Source of the DNA: Paractinoplanes atraurantiacus
Lineage (GTDB): Bacteria; Actinomycetota; Actinomycetes; Mycobacteriales; Micromonosporaceae
Length of the DNA: 64,000 bases
Assembly (NCBI RefSeq): GCF_900215205.1
Contig: NZ_OBDY01000034.1
Location: 1 to 64,000 of the forward strand
Direction: 5' to 3'
The notes below the pieces were generated by a model. It saw only the letters and a list, made by a program, of their open reading frames with translations, searched no databases and had not been told where the DNA came from. Of this stretch, positions 32,406-40,688 are shown piece after piece. Within the stretch, counting starts at the first letter, position 1; each line of letters starts with the position of its first letter. The translations under genes and the position numbers were made by a program.

Positions 32406-33419
32406 TCACCGTAGGAGCCGGGAGTGGACATCGACTGACGATGTAGTGACCGGCGGTTCGGCCGCCGTGGCGAGCGCCGGCACCGGGACGCCGGACCGGG
32501 TCGCCGCGCAGACGACGCGCCGCCATCGTGGGCACCAGTCGCGCAGGGCGAGCGCGAAGTACGGGTCGTCGAGCAGCACCCGGTCCGGCGTCGCGGTCAG
32601 CGCCTCGCGGGCGTAGGTCAGCAGCCGCCCGGCCAGCGCCGTGCCGCCCCGCCAGGCCCCGGCGACCGCCGCCAGGTCCATGCCCCAGCCGTAGGCGGCG
32701 CCGGCCGTCCGCAACCGTTCGAAGGCCCGCGCGTAGGCGACCGCCCGGGCCGCGTTCCAGGCCGCGCGGATCTCGGGGAGCGTCACGGTGAGCGCACCGA
32801 TCGGCGCCGGCTGGTCCTTCGGCACGGCCGCCTCGGTGATCATCTCGTCGGCCTGCCAGGCCTGAAGGATCTTCCGATCGCCGACCAGGGCGTACGCCTC
32901 GGCGGCGAGTGAGGCCTCGGCCGCGACCAGTTCCTCGTACACCTGGCCCGCGAAGTGCCCCGCGCTGCCCGCGCCGGCGTACGCCACGCACGCGACGTTC
33001 TGAAAACGTGCCGCGGTGGCGTTCAGAAGCGGAAGAAGCCGCTGATAGGCGGCCCGGTCGCCGCCGACCACGTAGGACGGGCCGCGCTCGATGGTCCGCG
33101 GCCGCCCGGCGATCGCGCACCCGGCGAACAGCACCTCCGAACCGCGCATCCAGGCCGCCCGCCGTCCCGTGTCGGAATGCCGCGACGCGCAGCCGTCGGC
33201 CACCACATCACCCGGCTCGAGCAGGGGCAGCAGCTCGGCCAGCAGATCGTCCAGCTCGGAGCCGTCCAGCAGGATCAGGATGCGCGGCGCGCTCAGCGAT
33301 TTCGCCATGTCCGCCGCGCCGGTCCGATCGGCGACCGCCACGCGATAGCCGTGGCCGGTCAGATTGCGCACGAAGGCCGCACCCCGCTCGCCGCGGGTCA
33401 CCACACCGATCGTCGTCAT
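32406..33419 (-). CDS. 6-phosphogluconate-dehydrogenase-like protein without catalytic lysine
   Basis: This 337-residue protein has the overall layout of 6-phosphogluconate dehydrogenase. The N-terminal nucleotide-binding strand reads IGVVTRGERGAAFVRNLTGH, where family members have G-x-G-x-x-G. The substrate/catalytic stretch reads GAGSAGHFAGQVYEEL, where the family has G-H-F-V-K-M-V-H-N. So the catalytic Lys is Gly and the following His-Asn is lost. The C-terminal WGMDLAAVAGAWRGGT segment is conserved. The fold is kept but the active site is not. ATG 33419 (MTTIGV) is preferred over a TTG at 33431. Confidence 0.75.
   Translation of the reverse strand: MTTIGVVTRGERGAAFVRNLTGHGYRVAVADRTGAADMAKSLSAPRILILLDGSELDDLLAELLPLLEPGDVVADGCASRHSDTGRRAAWMRGSEVLFAGCAIAGRPRTIERGPSYVVGGDRAAYQRLLPLLNATAARFQNVACVAYAGAGSAGHFAGQVYEELVAAEASLAAEAYALVGDRKILQAWQADEMITEAAVPKDQPAPIGALTVTLPEIRAAWNAARAVAYARAFERLRTAGAAYGWGMDLAAVAGAWRGGTALAGRLLTYAREALTATPDRVLLDDPYFALALRDWCPRWRRVVCAATRSGVPVPALATAAEPPVTTSSVDVHSRLLR
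32428..32444. promoter_or_regulatory. ACATCG-N5-CGATGT inverted repeat
   Basis: Six-base arms flank ACTGA at the 3' end of the 6PGDH-like gene, 63 bases before the DUF4331 start. The half-site and the ACT/AGT spacer resemble the 19-bp element found before both SARP genes, so it may be a related operator. This is a weak inference. Confidence 0.35.
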
Positions 33420-33463
33420 GCCCGCCCTCAACGACCGGAGTTGATGTCCGTTCGAACCGTGTG

Positions 33464-36235
33464 TCAGCGGTCACCGAGGCGTTCGCGCAGCTGGGCCGCG
33501 ACCGGGCCGACCGGCTCGGCCAGGGCGCCCAGCGCCTCGCGCCAGTGCTGCCGGGCCGCCTCCTCCTCGCCCGCGTCCCGGCAGGCGTCGCCCATGGCCA
33601 GCTGCACCTCGGCCAGCGCGGCCGGGCTGCCCGCCCGCTTGTAGGCGCCGGCCGCCTCCTCCCAGCGGGCCATCGCCTCCTCGGGCCGGCCCATCCGGCG
33701 GTAGAGGTTGGCCAGCAGGTCCCAGCTGTGCCCGGCGCCGAGCTCGTCACCGATGTCCCAGGACAGCGAGAGCGTCTCGCGCAGGAGGTCCTGGGCGTCG
33801 CGGGTGTGGCCGAGCTGGGCCCGGCTGCCGGCCAGCGTGCGCAGCGCCCGGGCCTCGTTCTCCCGGTTGCCGGTCGAGCGGAAGATCTCCAGCGCGCGCT
33901 CGCTGTGCCGCACGGCTTCCTGGTGCTCGTCGTGCTCGGCCCGCACGTACGCCCAGTTCAGCTCGACCATGGCCAGACCCGGCCGGTCGCCGAGCCGCTC
34001 GAACAGCGCCGCCGACTGGGTCAGATGCTCCGGCGCCTCGTCGTCGCGTTCGGCGTTGAACAGCGCACCGGCCAGGCTCCGGTGCAGATGCGCCTGCCCG
34101 GCCAGGTCGCCGTCGGCCACCGCGGCGGCCAGGCCGCGGCGCATGGTCGCCTCCCAGGCCGGCAGGCGGCCGGTGAAGTGCAGGTGGGTCTGCAGGGTCA
34201 GGGCCACGTGCCAGGCCACGCCGGGCGGGCCGTGCTCGACGATCGCGTCGAGCACCCGCCGCTCCGCGTCGAACCAGGCCATCGCGTCCTCGGGCCCGGC
34301 GAAGGCGGGCACGGTCACTCCCGCCCGGGGCTCCGGCGGCCGTGGCGGCGCCAGCGCGCGGGCGAGCAGCTCCTGCGCCTCGTAGGCGCCCGACCGGTAG
34401 AAGTCGTGAACCCGGCCCAGCGCCTCCCGGCGGTCCCCGGGTCCGTCGTGGCGGGTGCTCAGATCCGCCGCGTACTGCCGAAGCAGATCGTGCATGTGAT
34501 GGCGGCCGGCCCGGGACTGGGTCAGCAGGTGGGTGGCCAGCTCGCCCAGCAGCATCCGGGCCGCGCGCGGCTCGACCGCGGCCAGCGACGCCGCGGCGGC
34601 GACCGTCACGTCGGGCCCGGGGTGCAGCGACAGCAGCCGGAACATCCGGGCCGCGCCCGGGCTCAGCGCCCGGTACGACCACGAGAAGACGGCGCTCAGG
34701 TCGGTGTCCTCGTCGGCGCCGAACGCGTCCAGGCCGGCGCCCGCCTCGGCCAGCTCCTCGGCGATGTCGGACAGCGGCGTGCCGGGCAGGGCGGCCGCCC
34801 GGGCCACGACCACCGAGGCCGCCAGCGGCAGCCGCCCGGTGCGCGCGATGATCTCGTCGACGGCCGCCGGCTCGGCCTCCACCCGCGCCGCGCCGAGACG
34901 GTTGACCAGGCCCTCGCGCACCTCGTGGGGTGACGGCAGGTCGAGCGGCACCGGGTGGGCGCCGCCGGTGGTGACCAGGCCGGTGATCCGTACCCGGCTG
35001 GTGACGACGGCCAGGCTGCCCGGCGCCGAGGGCAGCAGGTGCCGCACCTGCTCGAAGTCGCGGGCGTTGTCGAGCACCACCAGCACCCGGCGGCCGGCCA
35101 GCATGCTGCGGTAGAGCCCGGCCAGCGCGTGCAGCTCGGCCGGCAGCGTCTCCTGCGGCACCCCGAGCGAGCCCAGGAAGCCGCGCAGCGCCTCGTCCGG
35201 CGTCATGGCGGTGCCCTGCGCCGCGAAGCCGCGCAGATCGGCGAAGAGCTGACCGTCGGGATAGGACCCGGCGATCCGGTGCCCGAGGTGCACGGCGAAG
35301 GTGGTCTTGCCGATGCCGGGCATCCCGTCCACGGCCAGGGTCACCGCCGCCCGTCCCTGCCGGTGCCCCTCGCCGATCAGGGCCGTGGCCCGGGCCAGCA
35401 CCGATTCGCGCCCGCTGAAGAAGGGCTGGTCGGGCGGAAGCTGGGCCGGGACGAACGTCCGCTCCGGCTCCTTCGCAGCGGGGCTGCCCTTCTGGTGCAG
35501 CAACCGGTCGTACGCCTCGGCCAGCTCCGGGCCGGGGTCGATGCCGAGCTCGTCGGCGAGCCGGTGCCGTACCTCCTGATAGGCCTCGACCGCCTCGGCC
35601 TGCCGTCCGTCCGCGGTGAGCGTGGCGATCAGCCGGGCCTGCAGCGGCTCGTCCAGCGGCGACCAGCCGACGGCCTGGCGCAGGGCCGGGATGACCGCGC
35701 GGGCCTGCCCGGCGGCCAGCGCCGTGTCGGCCGCCTCGCGCATCGCCTGCGACCGCTCGCCGTCGATGGCCACGAAGGTGGGAAGGCCGCGCTCGAGCCC
35801 GGCCGCGCACGGCCCGTGCCACAACCCGAGGGCCTCGGCCCAGAGCGGCACGGCCTGGCCGGGATCGCGCTCCTGCCGGGCCCGGCCGGCGAGCCGGCGG
35901 AACCGCAGCAGGTCGAGCATGTCCTCGCCGACCTTGAGCTGGTAGCCGGCGGCGTGCCGGACGAGATGGTCGCCGACGGCGCGCACCGGCAGGTCGGGCT
36001 CGATGAGCCGGCGCAGCGTGCCGATGTAGCGGTGCACGACGTTCACCGCGCTGGTCGGCGGGTCGTCCTCCCAGACCGCGTCGACCAGTTCACCGAGGCC
36101 CACGACGGTGCCGGCCCGGGCCAACAGCAAGGCCAGGACGAGGCGCTGCTGCCGGCCGCCGAGGTCGAGGTCGGTGTCGCCCCGCCACGCCCGGACCGGG
36201 CCGAGAATGGTGAATCGCACCGGTGCCATGCCCAT
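33464..36235 (-). CDS. SARP-type regulator with NB-ARC and TPR domains (AfsR-like)
   Basis: This 923-residue protein has an OmpR-type winged helix plus BTAD (about 1-250; FTILGPVRAWRGD, VNVVHRYIGTLRRLIEPD). An NB-ARC/STAND ATPase follows (about 280-560; P-loop VDGMPGIGKTTFAVHL). The C-terminus has tetratricopeptide-type helical repeats (about 620-900). Such proteins activate secondary-metabolite or developmental genes. The start is ATG 36235 (or 36229), with AAAGGG upstream. A truncated paralogue lies at 39219-40640, and both share a 19-bp upstream element. Confidence 0.9.
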   Translation of the reverse strand: MGMAPVRFTILGPVRAWRGDTDLDLGGRQQRLVLALLLARAGTVVGLGELVDAVWEDDPPTSAVNVVHRYIGTLRRLIEPDLPVRAVGDHLVRHAAGYQLKVGEDMLDLLRFRRLAGRARQERDPGQAVPLWAEALGLWHGPCAAGLERGLPTFVAIDGERSQAMREAADTALAAGQARAVIPALRQAVGWSPLDEPLQARLIATLTADGRQAEAVEAYQEVRHRLADELGIDPGPELAEAYDRLLHQKGSPAAKEPERTFVPAQLPPDQPFFSGRESVLARATALIGEGHRQGRAAVTLAVDGMPGIGKTTFAVHLGHRIAGSYPDGQLFADLRGFAAQGTAMTPDEALRGFLGSLGVPQETLPAELHALAGLYRSMLAGRRVLVVLDNARDFEQVRHLLPSAPGSLAVVTSRVRITGLVTTGGAHPVPLDLPSPHEVREGLVNRLGAARVEAEPAAVDEIIARTGRLPLAASVVVARAAALPGTPLSDIAEELAEAGAGLDAFGADEDTDLSAVFSWSYRALSPGAARMFRLLSLHPGPDVTVAAAASLAAVEPRAARMLLGELATHLLTQSRAGRHHMHDLLRQYAADLSTRHDGPGDRREALGRVHDFYRSGAYEAQELLARALAPPRPPEPRAGVTVPAFAGPEDAMAWFDAERRVLDAIVEHGPPGVAWHVALTLQTHLHFTGRLPAWEATMRRGLAAAVADGDLAGQAHLHRSLAGALFNAERDDEAPEHLTQSAALFERLGDRPGLAMVELNWAYVRAEHDEHQEAVRHSERALEIFRSTGNRENEARALRTLAGSRAQLGHTRDAQDLLRETLSLSWDIGDELGAGHSWDLLANLYRRMGRPEEAMARWEEAAGAYKRAGSPAALAEVQLAMGDACRDAGEEEAARQHWREALGALAEPVGPVAAQLRERLGDR

Positions 36236-36302
36236 CGTTATAACCCTTTGCCGCGTCGGAAACCTCCAGAGCGCTCCCCACTTTCGTCCGCCGGCCCGGC
36301 TG

Positions 36303-36321
36303 AAACATCAGTCGGATGACT
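36303..36321 (-). promoter_or_regulatory. 19-bp element upstream of the long SARP gene
   Basis: On the plus strand this reads AAACATCAGTCGGATGACT. The same 19-mer, differing at two central bases, lies at 40670-40688 before the truncated SARP gene. CATC and GATG form an inverted repeat. It is 68 bases before ATG 36235 and overlaps the stop of the NmrA-like gene. It may be the SARPs' own site. Confidence 0.55.
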
Positions 36322-37072
36322 ATCGCGCGGCCCGGGCCGCCAGCCAGTCGGCGAACTTGGTGGGTGCCGTGCGGAATCCGGCGTCCGGGGTGAGCGAATT
36401 GTCGTCGAGCACGGCGCCGAAGTAGGCGGTGCCGGGGTCGGCCACGACCGTACGCGGATCGCCGTCGACCTTCAAGATCTGCCGGGCCAGCTCGTCCAGC
36501 GGGATCGCCTCGGGGCCGGCCACCTCGACCAGCCCGTTCACCGGCTCGGCCAGCGCCACCTCGGCGACCAGGGCGGCCACGTCGTCGGCGGCCATCGGGC
36601 GCAGCTTGGCCGGGGTGAGCCGGACCGTGTCGCCGTCGGCGCCGGTCTCGGCGATCGCCTTGACGAACTCGTAGAACTGGGTCGCCTTGACGATGGTGTA
36701 CGGCGTGTGGCCGTCCTTGATCATCTCCTCCTGGGCCACCTTGGCCCGCATGTATCCGCTGTCACGCAGCCGGTCGGCGCCGACGATGGAGAGCGCGACG
36801 TGGTGGCGTACGCCCGCCGCGGCCTCGGCGTCGAGCACGTTGCCGGTCGAGGTCTTGAAGAAGCTCATCACCGCGTCGTCGGCGAAGTTCGGCGAGTTGG
36901 AGACGTCGACGACCACCTGCGCGCCGTCGAGCGCGGCGGCCAGGCCCTCGCCGGTGAGGGTGTTGACGCCGGTGTTGGGCGCGGCCGCGACGGCCTCGTG
37001 CCCCTGGTTGGCCAGGCGCTTGACCACGTTCGAGCCGATCAGCCCGGTGCCACCGATGACCACGATCTTCAT
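36320..37072 (-). CDS. NmrA-like NAD(P)-binding protein, copy 1
   Basis: This 250-residue protein has the Rossmann motif IVVIGGTGLIGSNVVKRLAN, no typical YxxxK pair at the SDR position, and the atypical SDR/NmrA organisation (VDVSNSPNF, HHVALSIVGADRL, TIVKATQFYEFV). ATG 37072 follows AAGGGAGCTGGAC; the longer 37102 start adds ten residues with no family similarity. A paralogue lies at 61716-62459. Epimerase/NmrA-type oxidoreductases are typical partner genes of ECF41 sigma factors, and a promoter-like element (P3) of the window's sigma-linked type precedes it. Confidence 0.85.
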   Translation of the reverse strand: MKIVVIGGTGLIGSNVVKRLANQGHEAVAAAPNTGVNTLTGEGLAAALDGAQVVVDVSNSPNFADDAVMSFFKTSTGNVLDAEAAAGVRHHVALSIVGADRLRDSGYMRAKVAQEEMIKDGHTPYTIVKATQFYEFVKAIAETGADGDTVRLTPAKLRPMAADDVAALVAEVALAEPVNGLVEVAGPEAIPLDELARQILKVDGDPRTVVADPGTAYFGAVLDDNSLTPDAGFRTAPTKFADWLAARAAR

Positions 37073-37101
37073 GTCCAGCTCCCTTGTCTTCGTTGTCGGC
37101 A

Positions 37102-37134
37102 CCGAAGTTAGGGAGCGCGGGTGCGGGATCGGTG
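37102..37134 (-). promoter_or_regulatory. 33-bp promoter-like element (P3) before the NmrA-like gene
   Basis: On the minus strand this reads CACCGATCCC-GCAC-CCGCGCTCCCTAAC, preceded by AGT, with the same spacing as P1 and P2. The GCAC block and the CT-N2-CTA block are kept. It would give a leader of about 26 bases before ATG 37072, as at P2. Confidence 0.55.
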
Positions 37135-37227
37135 ACTAAAGAGTGACGGTGAACCGGCGCCCCCGCTCGTCGTTGTGCGCGGTTGGCCGCTTCCCCCAAC
37201 GGCCGACCGATCGAAGGGCAGCAGGAC

Positions 37228-37692
37228 ATGAGAAACCACGAGCCCGTCTGCGTGGTGCATCCCGGCCGGGAGCCGTTGAGTCTCGGCGGTGTCGAGCAGC
37301 ACGTACGGGTCGTCTACGCCGAGCCTTCGCTTCCGCTGCTTTCACCGCCGCGTTTCGAGTGCCACCCGGTGATCCTGCTGGGACACGCGTCGGGCGGCCC
37401 GATCGTCCTGCGGTTCGCGCTCGAGCATCCGGGCTCGGTGGCCGGGCTGGTGCTCTACTCGCCGGCCGCCGACGAGGAGGACCTGAGCGCCCTGAACCTG
37501 CCCACGCTGATCGTCACCGGCGCCCACGACGCCGTCTGCAGCCCGTCGCGGGCGGCCCGGCTGCACGGCCGGATCCGCGGCTCGGCCCTGCTCGTGCTCC
37601 CCGGCAGCGGCAGCAAGGCCCACCTCTCGCAGCCGGTGCCGTTCACCGGCGCCGTCTCCGAGTTCATCGAGCTGGTGACCGACGCCACGTAG
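37228..37692 (+). CDS. short alpha/beta hydrolase, cap and N-terminal strands missing
   Basis: This 154-residue protein keeps a nucleophile elbow GHASGG (serine present), LVLYSPAADEE, the acid in TLIVTGAHDAVCSP and a candidate base in GSKAHLSQP. It lacks the N-terminal oxyanion HG loop and any lid domain; typical members are 230-280 residues. GGGCAGCAGG precedes ATG 37228. It is either a minimal hydrolase or a gene shortened by internal loss. It is divergent from the NmrA-like gene. Confidence 0.65.
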   Translation: MRNHEPVCVVHPGREPLSLGGVEQHVRVVYAEPSLPLLSPPRFECHPVILLGHASGGPIVLRFALEHPGSVAGLVLYSPAADEEDLSALNLPTLIVTGAHDAVCSPSRAARLHGRIRGSALLVLPGSGSKAHLSQPVPFTGAVSEFIELVTDAT

Positions 37693-37735
37693 CGAGAACT
37701 GGTTATCGAAAACGCGTTATCGCTAATGTCGGGGC

Positions 37736-38629
37736 ATGACTTCCGAATTGGTTCTGGTGACCGGCGGCTCCGGTTTCGTCGGCTCGTACGTCGTGCGGCG
37801 CGCCCTCGCCGCCGGTTACCGTGTCCGCACCACCGTCCGTTCCCGCCCGGTCGAGGGCGTCGAGTCGGTCCAGGCCGACCTGATGTCCGACGAGGGCTGG
37901 GACGAGGCGGTCGCCGGCGCCACGTACGTCCTGCATGTGGCCTCGCCCTTCCCCGCCTCCCAGCCCGCGGACGAGAACGACCTGATCGTCCCGGCCCGGG
38001 AGGGCACGCTGCGGGTTCTGCGGGCGGCAAAAGCTTCGGGTGTACGGCGGGTGGTGCTCACCTCATCGTTCGCCGCCGTCGGCTACGGCCACGGCGACAC
38101 CGACCGCGTCTTCACGGAGGACGACTGGACCGACGTGAACGGGCCGGGCGTTCAGCCGTACGTCAAATCGAAGACCCTCGCCGAACGGGCGGCCTGGGAT
38201 TTCGCGGCGGCGGGCGGCCCCGAGCTGACCGTGCTCAACCCGACCGGCATCTTCGGCCCGGTGCTGGGCCCGTCCTGGTCCAGCTCGGTCGACCTGATCG
38301 CCGCCATCCTCGACGGCACGATGACGCGGATCCCCGACGTGACCATCACTCCGGTCGACGTTCGTGACCTGGCCGACCTGCACCTGCTGGCCCTGACCCA
38401 CCCGGCCGCGGCCGGGGAGCGCTACATCGCCTGCGGCCCCGACGAGGTGACCCTGCCCCAGGTGGCCGCCCTGCTGGGCCACGGCGACCGGCCGGCCGCC
38501 CCCGGCGACCGCCCCCGCCACACCACCAACGCCAAGGCCGTGGCCACCTTCGGCTGGAAGCCCCGCCCGGCCGCGGAGATGTTCCTCGACACGGCCCGCA
38601 GCCTGTCAGCCTTTCGTCAGCAGGGGTAG
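37736..38629 (+). CDS. NAD-dependent epimerase/dihydroflavonol-reductase-like SDR
   Basis: This 297-residue protein is an extended SDR with VLVTGGSGFVGSYVVRRALA (nucleotide binding), LHVASPFP, VVLTSSFAAVGYG, the catalytic pair in YVKSKTLAE, and LNPTGIFGP. It resembles the dihydroflavonol 4-reductase/cinnamyl-reductase group. The substrate is not deducible. The 24 bases at its 3' end overlap the opposing TetR gene. Confidence 0.88.
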   Translation: MTSELVLVTGGSGFVGSYVVRRALAAGYRVRTTVRSRPVEGVESVQADLMSDEGWDEAVAGATYVLHVASPFPASQPADENDLIVPAREGTLRVLRAAKASGVRRVVLTSSFAAVGYGHGDTDRVFTEDDWTDVNGPGVQPYVKSKTLAERAAWDFAAAGGPELTVLNPTGIFGPVLGPSWSSSVDLIAAILDGTMTRIPDVTITPVDVRDLADLHLLALTHPAAAGERYIACGPDEVTLPQVAALLGHGDRPAAPGDRPRHTTNAKAVATFGWKPRPAAEMFLDTARSLSAFRQQG

Positions 38630-39202
38630 CAGGACGTCGTCGACGAGATGTTCGGCCAAGGTGGGGTCGTGGCCGGCGAAGAGCTGCTCGAACAGCAGGG
38701 GACCGAAGATGAGGCGGTCCACGATGTCCAGCACCTTCGCGTCCTTCTTGATGCGGCCGGCCTCGGCGTGCCGGGCGAGGACGCGGCGCAGGACCTCGAC
38801 CTCGGGCTCGACCAGAATGTCACGCATGGCCCTCATCAGCTCGGGGTCGAGCAGAGCGTCGCGGGCCAGCCCGGTCATGGTGGCCGTGGCCGGCTCCCGC
38901 AGGCGGATCGGGCCGGCCGCCCGCTCGGCCACGGCGAGCAGATCACCGCGCAGGCTTCCGGTATCGATGTCGGCCGCCGACTCCGGCTTGGTGACCTGGA
39001 TGGCGGTGATGACCAGCTTCGCCTTGGACTCCCAGCGCCGGTAGAGCGTCGCCACGCTGGCCCGCGCCGCCGCCGCGATGTCGTCGATGGTCACCCGGTC
39101 GTAGCCGCGCTCCCGCACCAGCCGCAGCGCCGTGTCGAGAAGCTCCCGCTCCCGCTCGGCCGACAATCGGCTGCGCCGCAGGCGAGGCTGCTCCAAAGGC
39201 AT
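38606..39202 (-). CDS. TetR-family regulator
   Basis: This 198-residue protein has the N-terminal helix-turn-helix VTIDDIAAAARASVATLYRR. The C-terminal ligand domain is typical of the actinobacterial TetR_C group, with FGPLLFEQLFAG near the end. ATG 39202 is preferred over 39277, which would run through the 3' end of the truncated SARP gene. It converges on the SDR gene at 37736 and may regulate it (inference). No operator was identified. Confidence 0.88.
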   Translation of the reverse strand: MPLEQPRLRRSRLSAERERELLDTALRLVRERGYDRVTIDDIAAAARASVATLYRRWESKAKLVITAIQVTKPESAADIDTGSLRGDLLAVAERAAGPIRLREPATATMTGLARDALLDPELMRAMRDILVEPEVEVLRRVLARHAEAGRIKKDAKVLDIVDRLIFGPLLFEQLFAGHDPTLAEHLVDDVLLPLLTKG

Positions 39203-39218
39203 TCGGCCAGCATACGGC

Positions 39219-40640
39219 TCACCCCGCCACCAGGTCGGCGAGCGCCTCGGCCCCGGGGCCGCTTCCGAGCTCGGCACCGAGTTCGGCGGCGATGTAGGCC
39301 AACGGCAGATCCGACTCGACCACGCCCGCGGCGGCGGCCCGGGCCAGGGCCGCCGGCAGTCGGCCGCAGCGCTCGACGATCTCGGCCACGGCCCTCGGCT
39401 CAGCGGCGACGCGGTCGGGGCCCAGCCGTCGGCGCAGCATGGTCGTGGCCTCGGCGTGGCTGGGAAGCGTCAGGGAGAACGTTCCTTCTGTGCGGCTGGT
39501 GGTGATCACGACGCTGCCCGGGGTGCCGGGCAGCAGGTGCGGGTCGAGCGTGGCGCAGTTGTCCAGGACCACCAGGATTCGGCGGCCGGTGAGCAGCGCG
39601 CGCCAGCGCCCGGCCAGCGACGGCAGGTCGTCGGGCAGCTTGCGGGTGGGCTCGCCCAATGAGGTCAGGAAGCCGCGGAGGACCGCGACCGGGTCCAGGT
39701 CGCGGACGTCGGCGTAGAGCTGGCCGTCCGGGCAGGACGGGGCGATTCGGTGAGCCAGGTGGATGGCCAGGATCGATTTGCCGACTCCCGCTACGCCGTC
39801 GATGGACAGGACGGCGGGGCCGGTGGCTCGCTGGTGGGAGATCTCGGCCGTCGCGCGGTCGGCCAGGCGCGGGAGCAGGAACGGGTGGTCGGACGGAAGC
39901 TGGGCGGGGCGGACGGCCGGGCGGCGGCGCAGGGTGTCGCGGGCCGCTCGCAGTTCGGCGCCGGGGTCGATGCCGAGCTCGTCACCGAGGCGTTCGCTGA
40001 CCGCGTGGAAGATGCCCAGCGCGCGGTCGCGCTGGCCGTCCGCGGCCAGGGCCAGCATCAGGCGGCTCTGCAACGGTTCGTCCAGCGGCTGATCGCGAGC
40101 CACCTCGCGCAGCGCCGGCAGCACCCGCGCCGCCTGGCCGGCGCGCAGCGCGGCGTCGGCCGCGTCGCGGGCCGCCTGCGAGCGTTCGCCGTCGACGCTG
40201 TCGAACACGGGACTCGGGTCGAGTCCCTCGGCGCAGGGGCCGCGCCACAGGGCCAGCGCCCGCAGATAACGGCCGACCGGGTCGTCGGCGACCGGGGCCG
40301 ACGCCACCAGGCCGCGGAACTCCAGGAGGTCGAGCGTGGACTCGTCGGCGCGCAGGAGGTAGCCGTCGCCGACCCGGGACAGCAGCGAGCCGGACGAGCG
40401 GATCGGCAGATGGGGCTCCATCAGGCGGCGCAACTGGCCGATCGAGCGGTGCAGCACGTTGGCCGCGCTGGCCGGTGGGTCGTCGCCCCACACCAGCTCG
40501 ACCAGGTCGTTCTGGCCGAGCACGGCGCCGGCGCGGGCCAGAAGCAGGGCCAGGACCGTGCGCTGCCGGCCGGCGCCCGCGTGCAGTTCCCGGTCGCCGT
40601 CGCGGAGGCTGACCGGGCCGAGGATCGCGAACCGAATCAT
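39219..40640 (-). CDS. truncated SARP-type regulator (BTAD and NB-ARC only)
   Basis: This 473-residue protein has the same start as the 923-residue SARP (FAILGPVSLRDGD, VLHRSIGQLRRLMEPH) and the P-loop VDGVAGVGKSILAIHLAHR. It ends soon after the NB-ARC domain, with no TPR region. The stop lies 16 bases before the TetR start, so loss of about 450 residues through an early stop or deletion is likely. The short form may still bind DNA without the TPR control part. It shares a 19-bp upstream element with the long SARP gene. Confidence 0.85.
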   Translation of the reverse strand: MIRFAILGPVSLRDGDRELHAGAGRQRTVLALLLARAGAVLGQNDLVELVWGDDPPASAANVLHRSIGQLRRLMEPHLPIRSSGSLLSRVGDGYLLRADESTLDLLEFRGLVASAPVADDPVGRYLRALALWRGPCAEGLDPSPVFDSVDGERSQAARDAADAALRAGQAARVLPALREVARDQPLDEPLQSRLMLALAADGQRDRALGIFHAVSERLGDELGIDPGAELRAARDTLRRRPAVRPAQLPSDHPFLLPRLADRATAEISHQRATGPAVLSIDGVAGVGKSILAIHLAHRIAPSCPDGQLYADVRDLDPVAVLRGFLTSLGEPTRKLPDDLPSLAGRWRALLTGRRILVVLDNCATLDPHLLPGTPGSVVITTSRTEGTFSLTLPSHAEATTMLRRRLGPDRVAAEPRAVAEIVERCGRLPAALARAAAAGVVESDLPLAYIAAELGAELGSGPGAEALADLVAG

Positions 40641-40669
40641 GCCCTCAGCCTGTCGGCCGGCGGCGGCGA

Positions 40670-40688
40670 AAACATCAGTACGATGACT
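40670..40688 (-). promoter_or_regulatory. 19-bp element upstream of the truncated SARP gene
   Basis: On the plus strand this reads AAACATCAGTACGATGACT. It matches the element at 36303-36321 in 17 of 19 bases and overlaps the stop of the LuxR-type gene. It lies 30 bases before the SARP start, so it could be a promoter or an operator at the promoter. Confidence 0.55.

Noticed and set aside
32909..34933. 674-residue plus-strand open frame opposite the long SARP gene
   Set aside because: It has an extreme Arg/Pro composition and lies antisense to the SARP and 6PGDH-like genes.
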